The translations under genes were made by a program, and so were the position numbers. Under the pieces are notes generated by a model, which saw nothing but the letters and a program-made list of their open reading frames with translations, ran no database searches and was not told the DNA's origin. Source: Lewinellaceae bacterium (lineage in GTDB: Bacteria > Bacteroidota > Bacteroidia > Chitinophagales > Saprospiraceae). From it: a DNA stretch of 64,000 nucleotides. The stretch is from positions 186,001 through 250,000 of the forward strand of contig JACJYR010000004.1 in NCBI GenBank assembly GCA_020636005.1. Direction: 5' to 3'. Of this stretch, positions 15,836 through 25,386 are shown one piece after another. Each line of letters begins with the position of its first letter. Positions within the stretch are counted from its first letter, which is position 1.

Positions 15836-18574
15836 TTGAAGGCAAAGATAAATATAATTCTTTCATTGTTAGTGCTTACCACCCTGGGCGTATCGGCCCA
15901 GGTGTCGCCTTTGTCCAAATCCGACTCCCTCTTTGCCAAAAACAAAGCCAGGCCCCCTTTCGGCGTTGATTCCCTGCCATCCGGCCCAGCCGCCAGGGCA
16001 AATGCCCAGATTAACTGGGACAGCGTAAAACTATCCCCCGATGCCCTGGAGGAAAAGGTAGCCTACAAGGCTGCCGATTCCATGTTTTTTGACCTCAAAA
16101 ACAAGCAAATCCACCTCTACGGGCAGGCCGAGGTCAACTACCAGCAAATGACCATGACCGCCGACTACATCGTCATTGATTGGGTAGAAAACATCATGAC
16201 CGCTGATGGCCGCAAAGATCCGCAGGGCAAATGGATCGGCAAACCCACTTTTAAGGAAGGCGATCAGACCTTCTCTGCCAGCAAACTCCGCTACAATTTT
16301 AAAACCTACAAAGGCATCATCTATGACGCCCAGACCACTTTCGATGGTATGAATGTGGTGAGCCGCAAGGGCAAGTTCTTCGGGGCCGGAGAAGACACCA
16401 CCGCCCACAACACCATTTACAGCAAAAGCGCCATTTTCTCCACCTGCGACCTGGAGGAGCCGCACTTCGGTATCCGGAGCAACAAGCAGAAAATCATCCA
16501 GGACAAGGTGGCCGTAGTCGGCCCCAGCAACATCGAAATCGGGGGGGTGCCCACGCCGATCTGGCTGCCCTTTGGTTTTTTTCCACTCAAAATCGGCAAA
16601 AGCACAGGCCTCATTTTCCCCAACAACTACGAATATTCCGACCAGTGGGGCTTTGGGCTGAAAAGGGTTGGCTGGTATTTTCCCGTAAGCGATATTATGG
16701 ATCTGACGGTGACAGGCGATGTTTATATGAAGGGTACTTTCCGGGTGGACGCCTCTTCCAACTATGCCAAGCGCTACAAATACAGGGGCGGCCTGGCCCT
16801 TGGGTTCGCCTATCAGCGGGGCGAGGTGGAAGGCAAGCCTGTTTATGATCCTTCCTTCAATATCAATTGGCGGCACACCCAGGATGCCAAAGCGCACCCG
16901 TACCGCAACTTTGGCGGCAACATTACCATGCAGACCAACAACTACCGACAGGCAAACAACCCCGATGCCAATTCACAACTGCAAAGCTCCATCAGTTCCA
17001 ACATGAACCTGACGCAGCGGTTCGACAAGCCGTTTGACCTGACCGCCAGCTTCAACCACTCCCAAAACACCCAGACCAGGCAGGTGACCGTCAACTTTCC
17101 CACCATCAATTTCCAGACGCAAACCCTCTACCCTTTCAAGCGGCGGCTGCAGACGGGCAAGGAACGCTTTTACGAAAAAATACAACTGCGCTACACCGGC
17201 GAAGCCAAAAATACTTTTACCGCCACCGATACCACCCTGTTTACCAAACAGACACTGGACGACGCCAAGTACGGGGTGCGCCACAACCTGACCACTGCCA
17301 CCAGTTTCAACCTGCTGAAATATTTCACCTTCACGCCCAGCGCCAGCTATAAGGAGGTTTGGTATTTTAAAACGTTGGACAAAACATTTGATCCAACTAT
17401 ACAGGCAGTTTTCGATACTGTTTACAATGAAGATTCAACTGAAATTTTAGAAGTCCTCGATTCGGCCAGGACGAAATTCGGCCAGGTCGTTGAAATGGAA
17501 AATTTTGGCCTCAAACCCTTCCGGCAATACAACGCCGGCATGAGCATGAGCACCAAGGTGTTCGGTACGCTGTTGTTCAAAAAAGGAAAATTGAGGGGCA
17601 TCCGCCACGTACTCACCCCCACGTTCGGGTTCAGTTTCACCCCAGATTACACCAATCCCGACTGGGGCTATTTTAAATATGTGCAGACCGACCTGCGGGA
17701 CGATGAAAAGATGCGGTACAGCATTTATGAAAACAACAGGTTATCGGGTTTTGACCAACCCGCCACCGGTGGCAGGCAGATGCTGCTCACCTACGGGTTC
17801 GCCAATTTGCTGGAAGCCAAGCTTTTTTCCAAAAGGGACTCCACCCTGAAAAATGTCAAGCTCTTCAATTCCATTTCCGTCAATGGTAACTACAATTTTG
17901 CCGCCGACTCCCTGAACTGGAGCACGGTCACGATAAGCGGCAATACCAATTTTTTCAACAACATTACCTCCTTCCGCTTCGGGGCCACCCTCGACCCCTA
18001 CGACTTCAACCGCAAAACCGGCGCCCGCATCAACAAATACAACCTCGACACGAACGGAAAGCTGCTCCGGCTGACCACCTGGAACTTTAACTTCAGCACC
18101 AACATCACCGTGAAAAGGCTGCGGGATTTTATCAAGGGCATCAACACCGACGAAGTGGTGGCCAACCAGACCGACCAGGAAAACCCAAACGCCTCCCAGG
18201 AGCAAGACCTGTTGAGCATCTTTGAAAACTTCCGCATTGCCCACAATTTCACCGTCACCCAACGATACGATACGAAGAGCCAGAAGGACACCATCCTCAT
18301 TTCCACCCATACCCTCTCTTCCAGCGGCTCCATCAAGCTGACGGACAACTGGAATGTCACGGTCGGGAATTTCGGCTATGATTTCCAGTCGAAACGCATT
18401 ACCTACCCCGACTTCAGCTTTTCCCGTGACCTGCACTGCTGGGAAATGGGCGTTAGTTGGCGCCCCTACCTGGGTACTTATAGTTTTTTCATCCGGGTGA
18501 AACCGGGCAAGCTCGATTTCATCAGCATACCCTATGGCAAAGGCCAGCAAGATGGGTTCGGCGGGCGGTTTTAG
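15836..18574 (+). CDS. LptD-like LPS-assembly outer-membrane protein
   Basis: Outer-membrane beta-barrel of 912 aa related to LptD/OstA, which inserts lipopolysaccharide into the outer leaflet. Signal peptide (IILSLLVLTTLGVSA), then an OstA-like periplasmic beta-jellyroll (YKAADSMFFDLKNKQIHLYG, DYIVID) and a large barrel with alternating aromatic strands to a C-terminal region ending GFGGRF. Start is TTG at 15836, directly before the signal peptide; no ATG is suitable. Bacteroidota LptD proteins are divergent from the proteobacterial form, and the product is annotated as putative in most genomes. Divergent from the amidase. Confidence 0.85.
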   Translation: MKAKINIILSLLVLTTLGVSAQVSPLSKSDSLFAKNKARPPFGVDSLPSGPAARANAQINWDSVKLSPDALEEKVAYKAADSMFFDLKNKQIHLYGQAEVNYQQMTMTADYIVIDWVENIMTADGRKDPQGKWIGKPTFKEGDQTFSASKLRYNFKTYKGIIYDAQTTFDGMNVVSRKGKFFGAGEDTTAHNTIYSKSAIFSTCDLEEPHFGIRSNKQKIIQDKVAVVGPSNIEIGGVPTPIWLPFGFFPLKIGKSTGLIFPNNYEYSDQWGFGLKRVGWYFPVSDIMDLTVTGDVYMKGTFRVDASSNYAKRYKYRGGLALGFAYQRGEVEGKPVYDPSFNINWRHTQDAKAHPYRNFGGNITMQTNNYRQANNPDANSQLQSSISSNMNLTQRFDKPFDLTASFNHSQNTQTRQVTVNFPTINFQTQTLYPFKRRLQTGKERFYEKIQLRYTGEAKNTFTATDTTLFTKQTLDDAKYGVRHNLTTATSFNLLKYFTFTPSASYKEVWYFKTLDKTFDPTIQAVFDTVYNEDSTEILEVLDSARTKFGQVVEMENFGLKPFRQYNAGMSMSTKVFGTLLFKKGKLRGIRHVLTPTFGFSFTPDYTNPDWGYFKYVQTDLRDDEKMRYSIYENNRLSGFDQPATGGRQMLLTYGFANLLEAKLFSKRDSTLKNVKLFNSISVNGNYNFAADSLNWSTVTISGNTNFFNNITSFRFGATLDPYDFNRKTGARINKYNLDTNGKLLRLTTWNFNFSTNITVKRLRDFIKGINTDEVVANQTDQENPNASQEQDLLSIFENFRIAHNFTVTQRYDTKSQKDTILISTHTLSSSGSIKLTDNWNVTVGNFGYDFQSKRITYPDFSFSRDLHCWEMGVSWRPYLGTYSFFIRVKPGKLDFISIPYGKGQQDGFGGRF

Positions 18575-18654
18575 CAGGTTTAATGAATGTTGATGCCTGC
18601 TCACTGCCTGTTCCAGCAAAAATCACCAATCGAAAAATCATAAATTTAGCTTGA

Positions 18655-19500
18655 ATGAAACTCAACCTTATCCCTACCGGCTTCCTTAAACTCGACGGCG
18701 GTGCCATGTTCGGTATCGTGCCCAAAACCCTCTGGCAGCGGCAGCAACCCGCCGACGAAAAGAACCTCTGTACCTGGGCCATGCGCTGCCTGCTCATCGA
18801 AACCGGGGAGCGGAAAATCCTGGTGGATTGCGGCTTCGGCGATAAGCAGGATGCCAAATGGCGCTCCTTCTTCGAGCCGCACGGCGAAGACTCGTTGATG
18901 AAATCGCTGGCCGCCAACGGCTGCTCGCCCGATGACATCACCGATGTTTTCCTCACCCACCTCCACTTCGACCACTGCGGCGGTGCCGTGAAGTACGATG
19001 AAAAGAACAACCTCGTCCCCACTTTTCCGAACGCCACCTATTGGTCGAACGAACGGCAATGGGACGCCGCCATGAACCCCAACGAAAAGGAGCGGGCTTC
19101 CTTCCTGAAAGAGAACTTTGTGCCGCTGAAAGAGGCGGGTGTAGTCCAATTCATTCCCGTAAAGGATGAAATAGTGGAATGGTTGCCCGGCATTAGCATC
19201 CAGTTTGTCTATGGCCACACGGAGGCTATGATGGTGCTGCACATCCGTGCCGGCGGGAAGCACCTCGTCTATTGTGCCGACCTGATGCCATCCTCTTTCC
19301 ACATCAGCCTGCCCTGGGTGATGGCCTACGACATCCGGCCGCTGGTCACTTTACAGGAAAAAGAATGGCTGTTGGAAAATGCGGCGGCGAACGGCTGGAT
19401 ATTGATATTCGAGCACGATCCTGCTGAGGCGTTTGGCAGGGTGGAAAAGGATGAAAAGGGAAGGATCAAGTTGACAGAAAAATTCAGCCATTTGCCTTGA
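18655..19500 (+). CDS. MBL-fold metallo-hydrolase
   Basis: Metallo-beta-lactamase-fold hydrolase of 281 aa. The di-metal motif THLHFDHCGG (HxHxDH) is at about residues 102-111, with a later His in YGHTEAMM and an Asp in YCADLMPSS. Overall layout resembles lactonase/alkylsulfatase-like MBL proteins, but the substrate is unknown. No signal peptide, so probably cytoplasmic. Ends 33 nt before the likely start of the next gene. Confidence 0.85.
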   Translation: MKLNLIPTGFLKLDGGAMFGIVPKTLWQRQQPADEKNLCTWAMRCLLIETGERKILVDCGFGDKQDAKWRSFFEPHGEDSLMKSLAANGCSPDDITDVFLTHLHFDHCGGAVKYDEKNNLVPTFPNATYWSNERQWDAAMNPNEKERASFLKENFVPLKEAGVVQFIPVKDEIVEWLPGISIQFVYGHTEAMMVLHIRAGGKHLVYCADLMPSSFHISLPWVMAYDIRPLVTLQEKEWLLENAAANGWILIFEHDPAEAFGRVEKDEKGRIKLTEKFSHLP

Positions 19501-19532
19501 CTTATTTCCAACCATATTTGTACCCACTGTTC

Positions 19533-21482
19533 ATGGCCAGGCAGCCTGTCTCCTGGCTGTTTACTGCCGCCTGTTTGTTTTTGGCAACAGTAATCATCCC
19601 CGCTCAGGCCCCGTTCGTATGCGACGGCCAGTTCTTTGTCGGCGTGAACGGGGTCGGCAACGCCACCCTGTACCAAATGGCCGTCGGGCCGTCGGGCGCA
19701 AGCCTTGCTATTCAGCCCCCAAACCTGGTCGTGCCTTCTGTTAACGCCATTGGTTTCCGGAAAACCGATCACCTTATCTATGGGTACGAAGGCGGCAAAC
19801 TGTTTTCCCTGGATAAAAACGGCAATTACCTCGCACTGGCAAGCATCGCCGCCACGCCTGGGGTGGACTACTTCGCCGGCGATGTTTCACCCGATGGGAA
19901 ATACTATGTGATGGTGGGCGGCAGGACGATCAACGGGGTTTACCAGGACGTGGAAATGATAAAAATAGATTTGGAAGACCCCCTGTTCGGGCAAACAACT
20001 ATTCCCATTAGCGGCGGGGTCGTCCGCTCTTTCGACATAGCCTACGATCCTGCCAATGGCACCCTCTACGGGTTCGATGTGCTGAACGACCGCATTTTTA
20101 CCCTGGACGATGAAACCGGTGGAGTCACTGGCGTTTTCCCTGCTTCCACCTATGGCCAGGTGGCCGGGGCGCTCTTTTTCGATGGCTACGGTGACCTGTT
20201 TTCCTACGGCACTTACGACAGCCCGGACAAGAACACTTTATATAGTATTGACAAAAATACCGGTGCGATGAAAGTCGTGGCAAAAGGCCCCGGTACAGGC
20301 GGCGGCGACGGCTGCTCCTGCCCGTACACCATCACATTTTCCAAAACGGTTTCTCCCGATAGCATTTACCCCTGCTCGGAAACCGTTTACACCTTTTCCA
20401 TCTACAATTTGACGGGTTCGACCCTATCGGGTATTTCCCTGGAAGACCACCTGCCCGATGGGTTTCAAATTGTTGTCGTGCCGGAAAACCCGCTAAATGG
20501 CCATATCCTGAGTGGTGCCGGCACAGATTTTTTGTGGATTGAAAATATGCAGGTACCACCGGGCGTGCATGGGTTTTCCATAACGGTATTGGTAGAAAAA
20601 ATAGCCCCCGGAACGCATAAAAACCAAGCCGTGCTGAAAGGCGTCCCAAGCCTGTTCGGCGGGGACGAAAAACACTCCGACGATCCCCGTACCATTGGAC
20701 AGGCGGACAGCACGGCGCTGGTGGTACTCGATTTGGGTTTTGAGAAAATGACTTTCTTCGACACGCTGTGCCTGGGCGACACGCTTTGGGCTGATGTTTC
20801 CGGTTTTGGGCAAAAATTCCATTGGCAGGACGGCAGCAATGAGGCTGTTTATCCTATTGCCCAAAGCGGGGCTTACCAGGTAACCGTAACGGCAGGCTGC
20901 GACTCGGCCACCATCATCTACAACATTGCAGCCTCTTATTTAACCGTACAGGAAGCAGCCCCACAGCTGATTGAATCCGGCGATACTGCAACGCTGTTCC
21001 CTGCCGTATTCAATGTGGGTGAAACGATCAGTTACCACTGGGAAGACCCATTGGACAACTCCATTTCCTGCCTGGATTGTAAAAACCCCATCGCCCAGCC
21101 TACCCAAAACACGGCCTACCAGCTTACTGCCACCAACGAACACGGCTGCTCGGACACGGCCCTGTTCCCAATCGTGTTGGATAAAACAAGGCGGGTGTAC
21201 GCCCCCAACGCCTTCTCCCCCAACGGGGACGGTATCAATGATACATTTTTCTTACAAGGAAAAGGCACCGCCACTGTTGGCTCCCTGAAAGTATTTTCCC
21301 GCTGGGGAGCCTTGGTTTTCGAACAGTACAATACGCCATTGAACGACGCAGCAAGCGGATGGGACGGGACTTTCAAGGGAAAAACCCTGCAGCCCGGCAT
21401 TTTTGCTTGGGTGGCGGAGGTGGTGTTCTTAGATGGGGAACGGGCGGTGATGGAGGGCGATGTTTTGCTGGTGTCGTTCTGA
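19533..21482 (+). CDS. T9SS type B cargo protein (gliding-motility C-terminal domain family)
   Basis: Exported protein of about 649 aa. Signal peptide (WLFTAACLFLATVIIPAQA), a beta-propeller-like N-terminal region of DUF6923 type (VNAIGFRKTDHLIYGY...), a DUF11-like Ig repeat (SPDSIYPCSETVYTFSIYN), further Ig/PKD-like segments, and a C-terminal T9SS type B domain with the hallmark APNAFSPNGDGINDTF, SRWGALVFE and WDGTFKGK. Cargo with this tail is exported across the outer membrane by the type IX system. I prefer ATG 19533 to the TTG at 19497 that overlaps the preceding stop. Confidence 0.88.
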   Translation: MARQPVSWLFTAACLFLATVIIPAQAPFVCDGQFFVGVNGVGNATLYQMAVGPSGASLAIQPPNLVVPSVNAIGFRKTDHLIYGYEGGKLFSLDKNGNYLALASIAATPGVDYFAGDVSPDGKYYVMVGGRTINGVYQDVEMIKIDLEDPLFGQTTIPISGGVVRSFDIAYDPANGTLYGFDVLNDRIFTLDDETGGVTGVFPASTYGQVAGALFFDGYGDLFSYGTYDSPDKNTLYSIDKNTGAMKVVAKGPGTGGGDGCSCPYTITFSKTVSPDSIYPCSETVYTFSIYNLTGSTLSGISLEDHLPDGFQIVVVPENPLNGHILSGAGTDFLWIENMQVPPGVHGFSITVLVEKIAPGTHKNQAVLKGVPSLFGGDEKHSDDPRTIGQADSTALVVLDLGFEKMTFFDTLCLGDTLWADVSGFGQKFHWQDGSNEAVYPIAQSGAYQVTVTAGCDSATIIYNIAASYLTVQEAAPQLIESGDTATLFPAVFNVGETISYHWEDPLDNSISCLDCKNPIAQPTQNTAYQLTATNEHGCSDTALFPIVLDKTRRVYAPNAFSPNGDGINDTFFLQGKGTATVGSLKVFSRWGALVFEQYNTPLNDAASGWDGTFKGKTLQPGIFAWVAEVVFLDGERAVMEGDVLLVSF

Positions 21483-21680
21483 GAAGTTGTTTTTGTGCAA
21501 CAATAGTTTGGAATCAGCAATGACGCTGCAATGACGTTTTTCGGTTAACCTTAATTTTATAGCCGCTCACATTGTAAAATAATCCAAAGGTTATTTGAGA
21601 GGCGGCTGTATCATAAGTACCATTTTACGAGTACCGATTTACGAATTACGACTGAAACGATACCTAAAATATAAACTGTC
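21483..21680. other. Intergenic region between convergent genes, with short dispersed repeat copy 2
   Basis: No gene is credible. 21646-21678 is the second copy of the short repeat seen inverted at 7701-7732 (shared core AACGATACCT). The stretch just before it, rich in TACGA units, also resembles the 7650-7680 sequence. Confidence 0.55.
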
Positions 21681-24632
21681 TCAGCCCACCACGATGTTGA
21701 TCATCCGCCCTGGCACCACGATGACCTTTCGCACTGTCATGCCTTCCAGCCATTTTTTTACGGAATCCAGTTCGAGGGCAGTTTTCTCCAATTCCTGCAC
21801 AGACAGGCCGGCGGGCAGGTCAATCAAATCCCGCTTCTTACCGTTGATGCTGACGGGGTAGGTCACCACATCTTCCACCAAATGGGATTCCTCGAATACA
21901 GGATAATCGGCCAGGCAAACGCTTTCCTCGTGGCCCAGTCTGTGCCATAGTTCTTCGGCGATGTGCGGGGCGAAGGGCGCAACCAATTTCACCAATGGCT
22001 CCAGCACAGAGCGCTTGTCACAGTTCAGGCTTCGCAAGTCGTTCACGCAAATCATAAAGCCGCTCACGCAGGTATTGAAGGAAAAACGCTCGATGTCATC
22101 CGTCACCTTTTTGATGCAGGTGTGCAAGGCTTTCAGTTCTTCTTTGGTGGCGGGTTCGTCGCTCACATGGAACTTTTCGTTTTTATCAAAAAACAAGCTC
22201 CACATTTTCCGCAGGAACTTGAAGACGCCATCAATGCCTTTGGTGTCCCAGGGCTTGGCCTGTTCAATAGGGCCGAGGAACATCTCGTACATGCGGAAGC
22301 AGTCGGCGCCATAGTAGCCTACCACGTCGTCGGGGTTGATGACGTTGTACTTGCTTTTGGACATTTTGCCAACTTCGGAATAGGTGATCAACCTGCCTTC
22401 CTTTTTCTCACTCCGGTTGGTGTAAACCCCCCGGTGGTACGAGCCGTTTCCGCATTCGAAAATTGCATCTTTGAACTCAGGCCGCCATTCTATAAATTGC
22501 TGAATGGCCTGTGCATCAAGGTAAGAATCATTAGCACCGTAATTTTTTACAAAATCGACCAGCACTGGAATTTGAACATATTTGTCGAGTTCGTTTTTGT
22601 TGACAGTGTTGGCACAAACAAATTTGGTGTTGCCATCAACTTTTTCTTTCAGCATGAAAATGCTTTCAATTACCCCCTGTATCATCCCCTGGTTCAACAA
22701 TTTCTTATAAGGCTCGCTCGTCGGCACCAAGCCCTTGTCATACAGGAACTTGTGCCAAAAGCGGCTGTACATCAGATGGCCCACAGCGTGTTCCGTACCG
22801 CCCACGTACAAGTCCACATCCTGCCAATAGTTGATGGCTTTTTGCGAAGCAAACTCTTCGTCATTGTTGGCGTCCATGTAGCGCAGGAAATACCAGGAAG
22901 AGCCGGCGAAGCCCGGCATGGTGTCAGTTTCCCGGGTCCAGCCGTTTGGCAGGTTGACCCAATCTTCTGCCCTGGCCAATGGTGCCTTTCCGCCGGAGGC
23001 GGGTTTGAAGTCGTCCAGTTCCGGCAACTCCAATGGCAGGTCTTCGGCTTTCATGGCATGGGCCACGCCTTCTTCGTCGTATTCGATGGGGAATGGCTCG
23101 CCCCAATAGCGCTGGCGGCTGTAAATGGCATCCCGCAGCTTGTAGTTCACCCGCCGCTTGCCGATGCCCATTGCCTCTATTTTTTGAAAAATGGCTTCGA
23201 TGGCGTCCAGCACTTCCATGCCGTTCAGGAAGTCGGAGTTGATCATTTTGCCCAACTTATCCTCGATGGTGGCATTGGGATACATGGATTTGTCAATGAT
23301 CTCGACGATAGGCAGCCCGAATTTTTTGGCAAAACGCATGTCCCGCTCGTCGTCGGCAGGCACGGCCATGATGGCACCGGTGCCGTAGTCCTTCAGCACG
23401 TACTCTGCTATCCAGATAGGTATTTTTTCTCCCTTAAAAGGATTGATGGCATAAGCGCCCGTGAATGCGCCTGACACTTCCTTGGTCTCGGCCATGCGGT
23501 CACGCTCGGAGCGGGTGTTCACATATTGCAGGTAATCCTCGATTTCCTGGCGCTGGCCGTCCGTGGTGATTTGTTTTACCAAATCATGTTCTGGAGCCAA
23601 CACCATAAAGGTTGCACCGAAGATAGTGTCGGGGCGGGTGGTGAAGATTTCGAGCCTCCCCCCGGCCCCCTCCGAAGGAGGGGGAGGCGTGACATGGACT
23701 CCCCCTCCTTTGGAGGGGGCCGGGGGGAGGCTAACTTCGGAGGGGGCCAGGGGGAGGCTTAAATCAAAGAACAGTTGTGCCCCTTCCGAGCGGCCGATCC
23801 AGTTGCCCTGCATCTTTTTCATGGCTTCCGAGAAATCCACTTCCCGCAGGCCGTTCAGCAGGCGCTCGGCATAGGCCGTGATGCGCAACGACCATTGCAA
23901 CATGGGCTTGCGCTCCACCGGATGGCCGCCTCTTTCGCTCACGCCGTCCTTTACCTCGTCGTTGGCCAGTACGGTACCCAGTGCCTCGCACCACCAAACG
24001 TAAGTGACTTTGCGGTAGGCCAGGCGGTAGTTCATCAGCACATCGTCTTTTTCTTTTGGGGAAAAGGACTTCCATGCTTCTGCTGTGAAAACGGTTTCCT
24101 GCGAAGTGGCGGCATCTACTTTGGCGTTGCCTTCTTTTTCAAAAATGGCCACCAGGCTTTCGATGGGCATGGCTTTATCGAAGCTGCGGTCGTAGTAGTG
24201 CTGGAAGAGCTGGAGGAAAATCCACTGGGTCCATTTGTAGTATTTCGGGTCGCTGGTCTGCACCTCCCGGCTCCAGTCGAAGCTGAAACCGATGTTGTCC
24301 AATTGCTCCCGGTAGCGCTGGATGTTTTGGGCCGTAGAAACGGCCGGGTGGACGCCCGTTTGGATGGCGTACTGCTCAGCGGGCAGGCCAAAAGCATCGT
24401 AGCCCATCGGGTGCAGCACGTTGTAGCCTTTCATCCGCTTGTAGCGGGCGACTATATCCGAGCCGATGTACCCCAGCGGGTGGCCCACATGCAGCCCGGA
24501 ACCGGAAGGGTACGGGAACATGTCGAGGACGTAGTATTTAGGCTTGGCGCTGTCGTTGGAAACTTTGTAAACCTCGTGTTCCTTCCACCACTGACGCCAT
24601 TTTTGCTCAATTTCGTTTGGACTGTATTCCAT
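21681..24632 (-). CDS. leuS: Leucyl-tRNA synthetase
   Basis: Charges tRNA-Leu, class I synthetase of 983 aa. HIGH-type motif in PYPSGSGLHVGHPLG, the CP1 editing domain (TTRPDTIFGATFMVLAPEH; TGAIMAVPADDERD), catalytic KMSKS in VGKMSKSKYN, a C-terminal anticodon-binding domain, and the end region RKVIVVPGRMINIVVG. Start ATG 24632 (MEYSPNEIEQKW). Odd: about 36 residues rich in P, S, G and L interrupt the junction of the catalytic core and the editing domain. They are encoded by a GC-rich palindromic repeat (23651-23759) kept in frame. All essential motifs are present, so the enzyme is expected to work. Confidence 0.96.
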   Translation of the reverse strand: MEYSPNEIEQKWRQWWKEHEVYKVSNDSAKPKYYVLDMFPYPSGSGLHVGHPLGYIGSDIVARYKRMKGYNVLHPMGYDAFGLPAEQYAIQTGVHPAVSTAQNIQRYREQLDNIGFSFDWSREVQTSDPKYYKWTQWIFLQLFQHYYDRSFDKAMPIESLVAIFEKEGNAKVDAATSQETVFTAEAWKSFSPKEKDDVLMNYRLAYRKVTYVWWCEALGTVLANDEVKDGVSERGGHPVERKPMLQWSLRITAYAERLLNGLREVDFSEAMKKMQGNWIGRSEGAQLFFDLSLPLAPSEVSLPPAPSKGGGVHVTPPPPSEGAGGRLEIFTTRPDTIFGATFMVLAPEHDLVKQITTDGQRQEIEDYLQYVNTRSERDRMAETKEVSGAFTGAYAINPFKGEKIPIWIAEYVLKDYGTGAIMAVPADDERDMRFAKKFGLPIVEIIDKSMYPNATIEDKLGKMINSDFLNGMEVLDAIEAIFQKIEAMGIGKRRVNYKLRDAIYSRQRYWGEPFPIEYDEEGVAHAMKAEDLPLELPELDDFKPASGGKAPLARAEDWVNLPNGWTRETDTMPGFAGSSWYFLRYMDANNDEEFASQKAINYWQDVDLYVGGTEHAVGHLMYSRFWHKFLYDKGLVPTSEPYKKLLNQGMIQGVIESIFMLKEKVDGNTKFVCANTVNKNELDKYVQIPVLVDFVKNYGANDSYLDAQAIQQFIEWRPEFKDAIFECGNGSYHRGVYTNRSEKKEGRLITYSEVGKMSKSKYNVINPDDVVGYYGADCFRMYEMFLGPIEQAKPWDTKGIDGVFKFLRKMWSLFFDKNEKFHVSDEPATKEELKALHTCIKKVTDDIERFSFNTCVSGFMICVNDLRSLNCDKRSVLEPLVKLVAPFAPHIAEELWHRLGHEESVCLADYPVFEESHLVEDVVTYPVSINGKKRDLIDLPAGLSVQELEKTALELDSVKKWLEGMTVRKVIVVPGRMINIVVG
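23651..23759. repeat. GC-rich palindromic repeat inserted in frame in leuS
   Basis: Three related copies of a CCTCCCCC-GGCCCCCTCC unit and its inverse pack into 109 bp. The copy at 23655-23673 faces GGAGGGGGAGG at 23677-23687; 23699-23708 faces 23711-23730; a third unit lies at 23738-23757. Translated on the leuS strand it gives repeated SLPLAPSE / SLPPAPSKGGG / PPPPSEGAGG peptides, with no stop or frameshift. It sits between SEGAQLFFDL and the editing-domain strand LEIFTTRPDT. Confidence 0.8.
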
Positions 24633-25386
24633 GATTGATGATCCTTGTTTGTGGATAGTTGTTCGTTGTTGGGAATAGGCTTTTGGCTTTTGGCCAATCC
24701 GGGACGGCAACGGGAAGTAACTTTGTTGCCGACGAACAACCACCAACTTTCAACATTGAATTCAAAGAAAGGTGCGAAGAAAGGGCATTTTGCGGAATTG
24801 GAGAAATGCGGGATGCGCAGGTAGCATCAGATTTGTAGCATGGAACCGTTGGCAAAGGCTACCGCTGTCCTGCAGTTTAGGGTGAAAAATGAATATCGGC
24901 ATGACTATTTTTTCAATAATATAGGGTTGGATGGTACCAAATTTAAGGGTTCATATTAAAGAGGAATAAAACTTGTATGGTTAAGGTTCCACCTGCTTCC
25001 CTATTATTTCCTTTGATAAGGCTCAAAAAAACTTCACCCTTTTGCTGGTTATTCCCTTGCAAGTTATTTTTTTACCCAAAACGAATCAGTAGCTGAAGCT
25101 ATTTGGCTGCTGTTCAGGCTCCTAACACCCTGATTTCCAGTTTCCCAAAAAGGCAACTTTGTTAATTATGTGTTCCCAGGTTTGGCAACCTATTGAAAAT
25201 CAGGGTTAAAAAACAGCCCAGCACAAAAACAGGTAAATGCCTAAAACGCTTAACTTGCACTGCATTTTGTCCACCACGGATGATTGCCTTCGATTGTTTG
25301 AATTCATCCTGCTCGCTAAGAACACATTCCACCCTGCACTATGATGACCGTTACCTGAGTATTTATAAGTACAAATTATTTGTCCC
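24633..25386. other. Divergent intergenic region
   Basis: About 750 bp between leuS (minus) and the giant T9SS protein gene (plus). No conserved ORF was seen; the short frames on both strands lack recognisable features. The AT-rich part at 24895-25060 should hold the promoters of both neighbours, but I could not place a convincing -33/-7 pair. Confidence 0.5.

Noticed and set aside
20332..20864. Overlapping minus-strand ORFs inside the T9SS type B gene
   Set aside because: Antisense to a gene with a clear signal peptide and T9SS tail.
21963..23474. 503-codon open frame antisense to leuS
   Set aside because: Shadow of leuS codon use; no domain or start signal.
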